A stretch of DNA of 64,000 nucleotides. Source: Gnetum montanum. Its lineage: Eukaryota > Streptophyta > Gnetopsida > Gnetales > Gnetaceae. The notes under the pieces were generated by a model that saw nothing but the letters and a program-made list of their open reading frames with translations, did not search any database and was not told the origin of the DNA. Both the position numbers and the translations under genes were made by a program. Below are positions 23,100 through 32,854 of the stretch, in pieces. Position 1 is the stretch's first letter; each line of letters begins with the position of its first letter. The stretch is taken from the NCBI GenBank assembly GCA_015680685.1, contig MNCI01035277.1, forward strand, positions 1 to 64,000. Reading direction: 5' to 3'.

Positions 23100-24590
23100 T
23101 GTAACGACGGAAAATGGCGGTTGTTGGAAATACCGAGCAAATTTCCATGTACACAGTTCCAACCCCGGATTCGTGCGAGGGCTGTGCTGGAGAAAATGAA
23201 CCCAAGGTGCCCTGAATGGTCTTGTCGATCAGACAAGGACTTACTTAATCAATAAATTTTGTAATGATCGGATCACGAAATGGCGATTTCAATATGAAGG
23301 TACAATATCGATTGACAGGAAAACGAGATTTACTCTAAGATCAGATCTTGAAGATAGTGATAATGGTGTAAACGATGCAAAACGATTATAAAATCAATGC
23401 AAGTAAAATGCAACAAATTGAATCTGGAGAATGTACGATCTCAAAATTTGGGATTAAACTTATAGATAAATATGTTGAATACAATGATTTCAAGTGGACT
23501 TCGGTTTAGATGAAGTGCATGCCGAGAGCAAGAAGCTATTCAGAGATAAAAAAAGCACAGGCCAATCTACCTTGTTCTAGCCAATCTGGGCACAAGGAAG
23601 TCAGGCTCGAAGTAAAATGTCTGCTAACTTGAAATCTCTGGTCAAAATCTTCTCTCTATCACTATCAATGCTCTTCTCGTTGTCTCGCCAATCTTTTTTT
23701 TTTTTTGCCAATGCTGTTAAAAAATGCCAACAATTGCCAGCAGCTACCAACCGAAAGAAAATTGCCAACCTTGCCAACCCAAAACTGCCAGCCCTTTGAT
23801 CGTTGTCAACTAGGGTATTTATAATATTAGGGTTAGGAGAACAACGAGGTTTAGATGACATGTGTTCTGGGCCCATAAAATGCCGTTGACTTGACGTGTT
23901 GTAGTTGAAGCTTATGGCGCTATGCTGCGTTACGCTCTGAAGCGTAGTATAGTGTAACTACCCCGTAAGAAGACAGTTTACTTGAATTTGTCTCTTGTGT
24001 TGAATGAATTGTTCTACGATTACACTGTGATACGCTGGAAAGTGTATCGTAGTGTAATGACTGCCATTGCTTGAATTTCGTTATCCTTGTTGTATTGACT
24101 GTGCTACTTGTGCTATGTTGCATTACGCTACATAGTGTAATGCAGCATAGCACACAAAAATTAAAGTTTTGGACAAGGCGAACTTGTGAAGTTGAAGTGT
24201 TGTTGCTATGCATCCCTTGTTTCATTTTGTTCTCCCAGAGTTTGCTACGCTGAGCTGCGTAGCATAGCTGGCCCTTAGCCGAAAATAGAAAACTTGTTGA
24301 GATGTGCAACTTGTTGCAAATCCTTACCTAAGCCTCGAGACTTTTCTGAACCATCGAGGCCTCGAAATTTCACGGTGTTTCAATGGCCCCTCTTTGTTGA
24401 CATTTAGAGGGCTTGCCCGAAAGACGTTGACAAAGAAAACAAAATACCATAGAGGTAAAGACACCAACAGCATTCGTCGACAACTGCTTAGATGTTGCTC
24501 TGTCAAACCTAGAAGTGCAAAGTTTGGGGGCATAAGGAACATAGGAGGGATCTTACAATAGTGAGGGAGGAAGGTTCGGGGAAGACTCAA
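23100..24590 (-). repeat. LTR of a Tat-like element (minus orientation), inner boundary uncertain
   Basis: The outer end starts TGTAACGACGGAAAATGG on the plus strand (LTR 3' end in sense). It matches, inverted, the end of the LTR at 32,854. Shared landmarks are GTGCGAGGGC-GTGCT-GAGAAAATGA near 23,170 and a minus-strand TATA (rc of TATTTATAAT) near 23,815. The U3 part, 23,925-24,265, holds four imperfect hairpins built on GCTACGCT-like words, spaced about 90-130 bp. The inner boundary near 24,590 is a guess, since no clear PPT was found. Confidence 0.65.
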
Positions 24591-25555
24591 GCATATGAGC
24601 AGGAAAAATTCACAAATATGCTATAAGGCATCTTCTTGCGGGTGTTTTTCCAAGAGGTTATGTTGCTCTACTGTGTATGTGGGGCTTGCACAGACAAGTT
24701 GTGTTACGCCCATATGGCGTGGATGAGTTGTGTTTCATCCATTTTGCCTAGATTTGCCCATTTTTTTTAATTATAGATGCTTTCATGAGGCGAGTTGCGT
24801 TACACCAATCCATGGATGTGATGTTCATCATGTGCAAAAGACTTCTTGTACGCTCATATTTTGTACAAACAAAAGGAGAGGGTAAGGGCGGTTGTAAGGA
24901 TACAGAAAAGAGAAAGTGAAATTAGTTGTTTGATGGAGGGAAAAAAGGCATGGTTTGCATTCCCAAGTAGTTAGGCTAGTCTAAGCAGCCATCTCAGAAT
25001 GTCGTGACACCTCGCCTCCTAGTGAATACATTCTTGAACAATGTTATCATAGCAAGTAACCTGCAAAACATAACATAGAATAGGGAGAAAAAGTAATCAT
25101 CCTAATCGCTAGGGAGGCTGTTGAAACAAGTTCCTCCCGAAGCTAAAAGGAGAGCGCAGGCCATAGAGAAGGTACCATAGCAAGAGGCAAGGGTCCCTTT
25201 GTTGATGTCGCGGTTCAGGAGTTCGTCGTCGATAGCCAGATTCATCTTATCCAATTAACCGGGCAAAGAACCAGTCAGATGAATCTGCTAAGCTAGATTC
25301 TCGTAGTGATGACAAGTGGAGACCACCAAGGCCATGGGTGACCATAGTTTCCTTGGGACCCCAAGTGGTGAAGTTGATCCCAAGAGTTGCAACTACAGAG
25401 TGGTCGTTGTAAAGGCATCTTCGAGGGGTTAGTAGTATGCCTTTTGGCATATCCGAGGAATCAGTAGGATACTAGTAGGGTAGTGACGTTGCGTTTGTTC
25501 CGATGCCCCATTTGTTCCATCTTGTAAGGATGCCATGCAAGAATGATCGCGCTTA
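24591..25555. other. 3' spacer of the Tat-like (-) element
   Basis: No coding signal. It contains scattered GTTGCGTTAC and GGCGTGGATG words related to those in the LTR. I see nothing else. Confidence 0.4.
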
Positions 25556-25559
25556 CTTG

Positions 25560-25965
25560 CTTCATGGATTGTCTGTTGACATATTTCAATTTTAAGTCTT
25601 GGTGGACTGTTGTTGTTGGTTTTAAGTCTCAGTGGACCGTGGTCCCGGTTTAGAGTTTGGGAAAACTAAAGCATGCTAGTATTATGTCGTAGCGGACGAT
25701 GGAAGAGCTAGTTTATGGTCCTAGCAGACCATGCTTTGGGTGTCAATTTTGTGTCGTGAACCAGGGACAAGTCTGTTCTAGTTTAATGTCTTGGAAGAAG
25801 AATGTTTATCTTGCTAGTTTCACATCATGGCGGACAATCGAAAACTTTGCCGGTTTAGCATCGTGGCGGATGTGTGTAAGAAATGCCAGTTTCACGTCGT
25901 AGCGGACGTGTACAACACTACCAATTTTATGTCGTAGTGAACGTTGGTTACCTTGCATTTAAGTT
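25560..25965. repeat. Degenerate tandem repeat after the integrase stop
   Basis: About nine diverged units of roughly 40-50 bp, each built on CAGTTTCACGTCGTAGCGGA, for example at 25,685, 25,830, 25,890 and 25,935. They begin immediately beyond the integrase end. Confidence 0.75.
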
Positions 25966-25969
25966 GAGT

Positions 25970-27005
25970 CGACATCTAGATGTGGTACCGCTTCAAGTAC
26001 ATATGATTCACCGGATTTGGGAGTTCGCTGCCATCAATGTTTACTAACCTGAATGCTCCGCTGTCGTATGCGTTGACAACCAGGAAAGGGCCTTCCTAGC
26101 TTGCAGAGAATTTTCTCACTAGTTCAAGAATGGCCTTAAGAACCAAGTCTCCTTTCTTGATTGATCGTTGATGTAGGTTGCAATGATGCTTCTATTTCTG
26201 CTTGTCTTGATATCTTTCGATGTTGCCAAGTGTCTGAATGCATTTCTCCTGTACTGAGTCTAGATTCACGATCCTGGATTCATTGTGTTGAGTCTCATTT
26301 ATAACCGTGGAGAGGACCATCCACAGTGAGGAAACCTGTAGTTCCAGAGGTAACACCACTTCAAACCCATAGACTAGGCTATAGGGTGTCCTACCGGTAG
26401 CTGTTCTGCATGTCGTACGATAGGCCCATAGCACATAGAGGATTTTTTTATGCCATTGTTTTTTGTTGCTACTGAGCATCATTTTCAATAAATTGATGAC
26501 CACCTTGTTTGTTGCCTCTGCTTGACCATTTTTTTGTGGGTAATAGGGTGAGGAAAAAGATTACTTGATACCAAGGTTATTGTAGAAAGATTTGGTTTCG
26601 GTACTACTAAATTGTGGCCCATTGTCGGTCACAATAGTCATGGGAAGCCCAAACTTGGTTACTATATTGTCCAAGTTAAAATGGCAAACCTTTTGATATG
26701 TAATCTTTCGTAGGGGAATAGCCTTGACCCACTTCATGAAGTATTCGGTGATGGTGATAATGAAGCTATGTCCTATGGAAGACTTAGACGTGATGGGGCC
26801 TATGATGTCTAGTCCTCATCGTTGGAATGGCCAAGTGATCTATGTAGTATGAAATTTAGTTGGTGACACGTGTATTAAATTTGTGTAACGTTGGCATGTA
26901 TCACATGTCTTAACCTTGGTAAGGCAGTCTCATTCCATATATGGCTAGTAATACCTTAAGCGCTTCATTTTAGTGGCCATGGCTCATGGGGCTATGTGTC
27001 CTCCA
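25970..27005 (-). pseudogene. Integrase of the Tat-like element, catalytic triad kept
   Basis: Zinc-binding start VHEGLCGGHIAP at 27,020-26,985, then YYWP and CDTCQR. The core shows GLDIIGPI (26,800), VTDNGPQF (26,620) and NGQAEATNKVV (26,510), so the D, D and E positions are all present. The C-terminal part has KGDLVLKAI and EGPFLVVNAYDSGAF and ends NPVNHMYLKRYHI before a stop near 25,972. Only a few stops interrupt it, at least two where Trp would be expected (before GLDIIG and before EGPF), fitting TGG-to-TGA/TAG change. It would insert element cDNA into the genome. It is one of the better-preserved pol segments in the window but not a single open frame. Confidence 0.85.
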
Positions 27006-27730
27006 CATAGTCCTTCATGAACTTCACTAACTATACTTTGCACTTGGTCATTATTAATGCAGGTTAACAATACTCCATCAAAAGAGCGTCTACATAGAGT
27101 ACTATCTCCGATGATGACGTATTGCCTAGCACGCTTGCGGATTGCGTCTTTTTGTGTAGGTGCTAACTCGTGCAGTGGTTCTCCATGCAAAAGGTACGTT
27201 TTAATGTTATCGTACCATTCTGGTGTTCCTCCCGTGCTTAGAGAATAGATTTGCACCGCTTGTATGACAGGATCTGTACATTCCATCATTAAGGCAAACA
27301 AATGTGATGGCATGTTTAAAGCTAGTGTGGCTAGTGCATTGGCTACGGTGTTCTCATTACGCGGAATGTGTTGGACGACAGTTGTCATGAATTTTCTCAG
27401 GAGATCTTTAGCCATATCGTAGTAGGCCTGCAGATGTACAGCTTTGTAGGTGTAGACCCCTGTGATTTGATTGATGACGAGCATCGAATCTCATTGGATT
27501 GCCAGGTGTTGAACATTGAGTTCCTTGGTTGTTAACAATCCCCTGAGGAGCCCCTCATACTCTACCACATTGTTCATACAAGGAAATGCTAGGTGGTAAG
27601 CTAGTGGGTGAACATCTTCAGGGGAAAGCGTAATGACAGCGATAGCACTCCTACCTCTGGTAGTTGAAACTCCATCAAATTATAACGTTGCTTCGAGGCC
27701 TGTCGATACAGGGCTTAAACTATGTATCTA
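27005..27730 (-). pseudogene. RNase H of the Tat-like element
   Basis: Sense reading gives FDGVSTTRGRSAIA with the first catalytic Asp (27,680), NNVVEYEGLL with the Glu (27,570), and DSMLVINQITGVY with the next Asp (27,485). ENTVANALATLA follows near 27,340, where the final Asp expected before ALA is Asn. The domain then runs in frame to the integrase zinc finger through 27,484-26,984 (166 open codons). It would degrade the RNA strand of the RNA-DNA hybrid. A stop replaces Trp just before DSMLV. Confidence 0.85.
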
Positions 27731-27769
27731 TTCATCAGGAAACTCGGGCTGCCTGCGTTCTGTGTAGTG

Positions 27770-28380
27770 TAGTGGCCCTTTTGGCGTACCTAGAACATGT
27801 GCTACGCTACCCAGAATCTTCTAAGACCTCAAAATGATACATCATCCCACCCAAAAAAATGGTAGCCATGGCAATGATGTGCAATAACAATAGCGTAGCA
27901 ATGGTAACGACTGCAGCCACCAGGGCGTAGTGACTACAGTAACAACCCCACTTAATAAATCGCATAATGTAAGCAAAGGTAGCGTAGCGACTTATCGAGT
28001 AGATGGTGCCTCCTACCATTCCTTGATGCATGCTCTACGGAGATATCGTAAGGTGCACTCCCCTTCATCTACATTGGCAAGACTCTGATGTCTGCGCTCA
28101 CTCATGCGTGCCATTGTCTTGACGTTAAACTCGGGTGTATCCATCGCTATGCTACAACTGCTACGTTGCCTCTCTATCTGAAATGCGCTACGCTCTGGGT
28201 GTTAGCTATAACAGTGAAAATGACAAGATTACCATGGGTAATCCCCTATTTATAGCTTCTAGAGTTACAGTACCTGTCACTTTTTGGGATGTCCCATGTC
28301 CTACGCAGAACACAAAATGCCCCTATCCCCTATAGTGTATCATGAGACGTCCCATGTCTACTACAGTGTAGCACATAAAT
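27770..28380. other. Junction region between the two Tat-like elements, LTR-like
   Basis: No coding signal. It has several GCTACGCT / GTAGCGTAG words (27,800, 27,980, 28,145, 28,185) and a minus-strand TATA (rc of CTATTTATAG, 28,248). This resembles the U3 of the Tat LTRs, so it may be an LTR remnant separating the inverted elements. Confidence 0.4.
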
Positions 28381-28399
28381 ATAAAAAAAATTACACTTC

Positions 28400-28565
28400 A
28401 TTCTTAATTTTTAAGTATAGTAATGGTCTACTACAACCTTAAACTGGCAATTTAAGAATTCCCTCTATATTCTAGTCATAGTGACGGTTTGCTATGACCT
28501 TAAACTGGCAATTTTGACATATAATTTTGCATGGTCGCGATTTGCTAAGACCTCAAATTGGAAAA
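28400..28565. repeat. Three-unit tandem repeat, inverted relative to 25,560-25,965
   Basis: Units at about 28,418, 28,478 and 28,530 share GACCTTAAACTGGCAATTT. The reverse complement (GCCAGTTTAAGGTCATAGC) matches the unit GCCAGTTTCACGTCGTAGC on the other side of the pol fragment. Confidence 0.7.
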
Positions 28566-29531
28566 TTTCTAACATTGCATAATTACCTTACATATATTTC
28601 ATTGCATGTTGTTGTGTTAAGAAAGTATCACTTGACTTTGTTTGTTTTGCTTATTATTGTAGGAGTGTTTAAACAAATGGCTACATATGATGATCTTCGT
28701 TCACCCTTAATTTTGACAGGGCCCCACAGCCAATTTATGAGATGCTTAAACATAGAGTTGGTAGACTTCGAACACCCTCTTATGAAATCTACATAGCATC
28801 CTTAGAAACACCCCTAGACTAGCCCGAACATCTGGTCCAGGCCTTAGATCTAGAAGTCGATGATGTAACTAAGGACCCCCTTATTGAAATCCCCATGACT
28901 ACATCTAAAGACAAGGCAGGAACATTAAAGGTTAGCTCTTTACTAGAGTCACAGGTTAAACAAAACATCTTTAAATTCCTCAATGATAATGCCAAAGTGT
29001 TTGCATGGTCGTATGAAGATATGCCAGGCTTAGACCCATGCATCATACAACACAATATCATCTTAGATTCACTTGTCAAGGCAGTCAAACAAAAAGCTTG
29101 CAAGATTAAACTAGAGATTTCCTTAGCTGTACATGATGAAATCACCAAAATTTATTAGGCTAGTTTCATTCGGACGGTCGATTATTCGGAATGGGTATCA
29201 AACATTAGAGTTGTTTCCAAGAAAATTAGGGGTATACAAATCTGTATAGACTTTTAGGATTTGAATAAGGCAACGATTAAGGATGATTTCCCATTGCCTA
29301 GTATTGACCAACTCATCAATACTACGGCAGGCCATGCCTTACTATCCTTCATGGATGGATTCTTAGGCTACAATCAAATCCACATAAATCTAGAACATCA
29401 ACTAGCCACTACCTTCATGACTCCTTGGGGAACCTTCTGCTACATGATGATGCCCTTTAGGCTAAAAAATGCAGGAGTGACTTATCAGTAGGCGATGAAT
29501 TACATCTTTAGTGACTATCTTTTAGAGAAGC

Positions 29532-30402
29532 TAATGGGACATGATATCTCATGGGCCGCGATATCGCATCCCATGCGATATCACGTATGTGATATCATGT
29601 CCCATGCGATATCGTGTACGTGATATCACGTCCCATGTGATATCATGTATGTGATATCGTGGTGCGTCGCAAAGTCTATAAATAAGAGGCAGCTCTCTCT
29701 TGTTTTCCATCCTAGGCTTAGACCGTAGTGAAACTCTGGCAGTTTGACCTCTCCAGAGATAGAATATTTTCCATGTGCCCGCAGTAGGCACTCCAAAGTG
29801 AACGGATCTTTATTCGAGCAAATATTGTACCTGAACACATGTTTGTGTACGAAAATAAAGATGAAATACTTGGATAAACCTTGCAGTTCATGGAATAGGC
29901 AAAATAGGATTTTATTTATTGTTATTTACTATTTATCATTTACATGCTTTATTAGGAATTAAATTTCTCTCAACCCTTCTCTCCTAGTTAAGTGCGTCAG
30001 TACAAGTGCTTCGAGCACGTGCGTTATGCATGGTGATCCCAGCAACAACTAGCGTTTGGTAACCACGGTTGCATTGGTTTAGGGTGTGAATGATAAGTGG
30101 GAATGGATGCTAATGCTAGGTTAATTAAGACTTAGTTAGTTAGTTAAAGTTAGTAATTAGTCTATTTACTCTTCATCTTATCAACATAGGAGATAAAACT
30201 GAAAAGACATAAAAATCATATACCTCAGACTTACTTAACCATACACCGTAACAACTACAAGTAAGTCTGGGAAGACAACGAATAATTACCCTTAAGTGTT
30301 CCATAAGGTGTGTAGGCACTTAGTCTACAGAGTTCGACCAGATTGCGCATGTTACGCTTGTATTCATATGGTTGAGTGTAGGGGATACCTCGCCACTCAT
30401 CA
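29532..30402 (+). repeat. Solo LTR, Athila-like family, with GAAGC target duplication
   Basis: 871 bp, from TAATGGGACATGATATC (first G of TG changed to A) to CCTCGCCACTCATCA. It is flanked by GAAGC at 29,527-29,531 and 30,403-30,407. Its U3 contains at least six GATATC-centred palindromes (29,540-29,660) just before a TATA box at 29,677. It belongs to the same family as the LTR at 53,241-54,348. A lone LTR inside an RT gene indicates insertion followed by LTR-LTR recombination. Confidence 0.9.
29677..29684 (+). promoter_or_regulatory. TATA box of the solo LTR
   Basis: TATAAATA within TCTATAAATAAGAGGCAGC, identical in context to 53,357. Confidence 0.7.
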
Positions 30403-30879
30403 GAAGCTAAATGATTACGTGGACGATATAGCTATTAAATTTGAGAAAGCTACTGATCATGCAAACGACCTAAACTTGGTCCTTCAATGTTGCCATAGTA
30501 ACTTGATTCAATGACCTAAACTTGGGACTCTCATGATTTAGCACAGTCCCAAGATTTGCGCAAGGATCTCTTCAAGTGTGGTGTCATGCTAGAACGCACA
30601 AACAACATGGCACCCTGGAAGTCCTAATGCCTACGAAGTTGCTTCCAGGCCTACCTGCCAACCTCTGCAGCATAGTTAACGTAGCACCTAGTCGTGAGGC
30701 CAGTTTGCACAAAAGAGGCACTGAGGATGGACCGTACAGTTTGGAAAATTTTCTATCTTCCAAACCATCAAGCTCACTACGCTCTCTAGCTTGCCTAACT
30801 TGATAAATGTCTTGGCTGACGATCCACCCAAGTGCCAAGCTAGGAGCTATCGAAGGTGTTTAGGATGGACTAAATAGAT

Positions 30880-32854
30880 CTAAAAATGTTCTAACTGCGA
30901 GGCCTGCTATGCTACACTATGCTACATAGCATAACAAGTTGTGTGGCATTAAAACTATTGAAAGTGTTAGATTAGACGTAGAAGATGCAGTTGGTAGATA
31001 TTTGGTTTTCAAAGATGCATGCCCTACTTCATCCTTGAAGTGTGATTAGTATGACGTAGAAAAAATAGAGCAAATTTCATCAAAAATCACCTTGGTTTGA
31101 GTGCTATGCTGAGCTACACTACATAGCGTAGCATAGTGTAGTAGGGCCCTAGCATGACAAAATCTTTTCCCAAATTGTCTTGACATGGAAAACAAAATTG
31201 CCCATGCTTCGACCATGAAAAATGCTTGTGATACTGCCACCTCAGAATATGACCGAGATCCCATGATAGAACACTTGCAAAGTAAGTTGAAATTCAGGCA
31301 AAACTGGGTGCTACGCTGTGCTATGCTACACAGCGTAGCAGGGTGATAATGTAAGAAGATCCTCCATCAAGTTGTTCTAGTAAAAGAATTGCACTTTTCC
31401 ATGCTTCAGACTCCAAGACTACCTGTCCCACTTCACCCTCATGTCCCAATCAAAGTCTCCTGACAAAACATTGCAGGTTGTGAGCTAAATTCATCCTATA
31501 ATGATTGCTACGCTGTGCTACATTGCATAGCGTAGTAAGGTCCTAAAAGATAAAAGGTGTCTCAGGGATGAAACCAAGAATTCTCAGGCTCCAGCATGAA
31601 AAGTGTAATAGTTGGTTGCTGAAGTAGCTTGCCTTGCTAGGCCTTGGAGGGGTATTTTTGGTTTTCGAGTAAGATTCATCTTAAAGGTGGCTGCTACGCT
31701 ATGCTACGCTGTGCAGCATAGCACATCGTAGCTAGCAGGTATTCATGCTACTCCACTACGCTGAATAACATAAGTAGCGTAACATTTGAAAAGAAGTTGT
31801 AGGACATCTCTAAAAGCTCTAGGACTCGTCGTCGATGGTCATTTCTTCCCTGGCATCTCCTTGACAGCTGAGATCAGCAGTTTTCCTTACTTGTTGCATC
31901 CCTTGTTGAGTCCCAAAATTGTCTCTATGCTTGACCCTACTCATAAGAGAGGGGAAGACGTAGTCTCGAAGTGTAAGCTTCACTTTACATTTTTCATAAG
32001 CATATTTTGTAAAAATATGGCAGTCCCTTGGGTACATGTAGTTCGAATGATATGGTCACAGCTCAACAAGTTTCACTTCTAGCCTTGTGCCATTCAGTGT
32101 AGCACCACATGTCAGCATGGCACATACATGTTTGTGCCTTGTGGGACCCAAGGCACATGATATCCAAGTCACATCTATCTTTTTCTCTTGGCTCTATAAA
32201 TATCCTAGCAAACAACATTCTAAGGGTTGGATGTTGGCAATTGGCTTCTGGCAGTAAGCTTTGACAAAGAGATTGGCGAATAGGAGGTTGATAAATAACA
32301 AATCCTAGCAGTAGCACTTTCGGGATCTCTCTTCAACCTAGCATAGCAACTCTTAGCCTAGCAAGCATTGGCTCATTGGTTCCTATTAGCACCTCATTGG
32401 CAATAGTCTAGGAGTTGTGACGATATTGTTCCGTTGCCAGTTGTGCCTATCCAGTATTGCATACCATTTGTACACATTCATCATCCAAAAAATGATCAGA
32501 TCCCCCGATTTTGGGGTGGTGCATTCCCTCATCTAAACTCTCATTCTATTTTTGCTATAACATATATATTGCATCTTTATGTACTTGTTCATGCTTATTT
32601 TCCTGGTTACATACTTTGATGCCCTTCTATTATTGTGCACCCCACGTTTTCTTCCATTTCAACAATGTGTTACATTTTAAAATTACTATTTTCATATGGT
32701 TATTGTACACCACGTAAGTCCATGACTAATTGACCAGACCATTTAGGGCACCCCATTTTCATTTTCTCTAGCACGGCCCTCGCACGGATCCGAGGTTAGG
32801 CTATATGCCTAATAACCTCTCGGTGTTCCAGCCATCGACGTTTTTAGACGTCCA
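30880..32854 (+). repeat. LTR of the Tat-like (+) element with a hairpin array in U3
   Basis: The end at 32,854 and the block 32,080-32,854 match the left LTR inverted, including TATA TATAAATAT at 32,195. The start is not resolved. The U3 holds five to six hairpins at roughly 200-bp spacing (about 30,902, 31,105, 31,309, 31,506, 31,692 and a weaker one at 31,755). Each is built on GCTACGCTGTGCTACGCT and its complement. Confidence 0.65.

Larger units (their letters stand above)
23100..27730 (-). mobile_element. Tat-like Ty3/Gypsy fragment: RNase H, integrase, spacer, 3' LTR
   Basis: In minus sense: RNase H (27,730-27,000), integrase (27,000-25,970), a spacer with a degenerate tandem repeat, then the LTR. 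Gag, protease and RT are missing on this strand. A related element with RT lies head to head on the plus strand from about 28,630. Confidence 0.75.
28640..30515 (+). pseudogene. Reverse transcriptase of the Tat-like element, split by a solo LTR
   Basis: The connector before RT reads AKVFAWSYEDMPGLD (28,990). RT motifs follow: SEWVSNIRVVSKK (29,185), DLNKATIKDDFPLPSIDQL (29,255), LLSFMDGFLGYNQIHI with the first catalytic Asp (29,345) and MMPFRLKNAGVTYQ (29,450). The frame reaches LLEKL at 29,531, where a solo LTR is inserted. It resumes beyond the target duplication with NDYVDDIAIKFEKATDHAND, so the YVDD box lies at 30,416-30,427. Four or five stops interrupt the frame; the best are TAG/TGA where Trp or Gln is expected. 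After 30,515 coding similarity ends. Confidence 0.85.
28630..32854 (+). mobile_element. Tat-like Ty3/Gypsy fragment: RT and 3' LTR, plus orientation
   Basis: RT runs at 28,640-29,531 and continues at 30,403-30,515 after a solo LTR. The LTR ends at 32,854 with GACGTCCA. RNase H and integrase are absent on this strand. The LTR matches the left LTR in inverted orientation. Confidence 0.7.

Noticed and set aside
24067-24309. Frames at 24,071-24,253 and 23,920-24,309 as genes
   Set aside because: They result from the palindromic CTACGCT/GTGTAATG words of the LTR, which give similar open frames on both strands.
23100-32854. A single large DNA transposon with terminal inverted repeats
   Set aside because: The inverted ends are LTR ends with TATA boxes and adjoining Gypsy pol, no transposase is present, and no target duplication flanks the unit.
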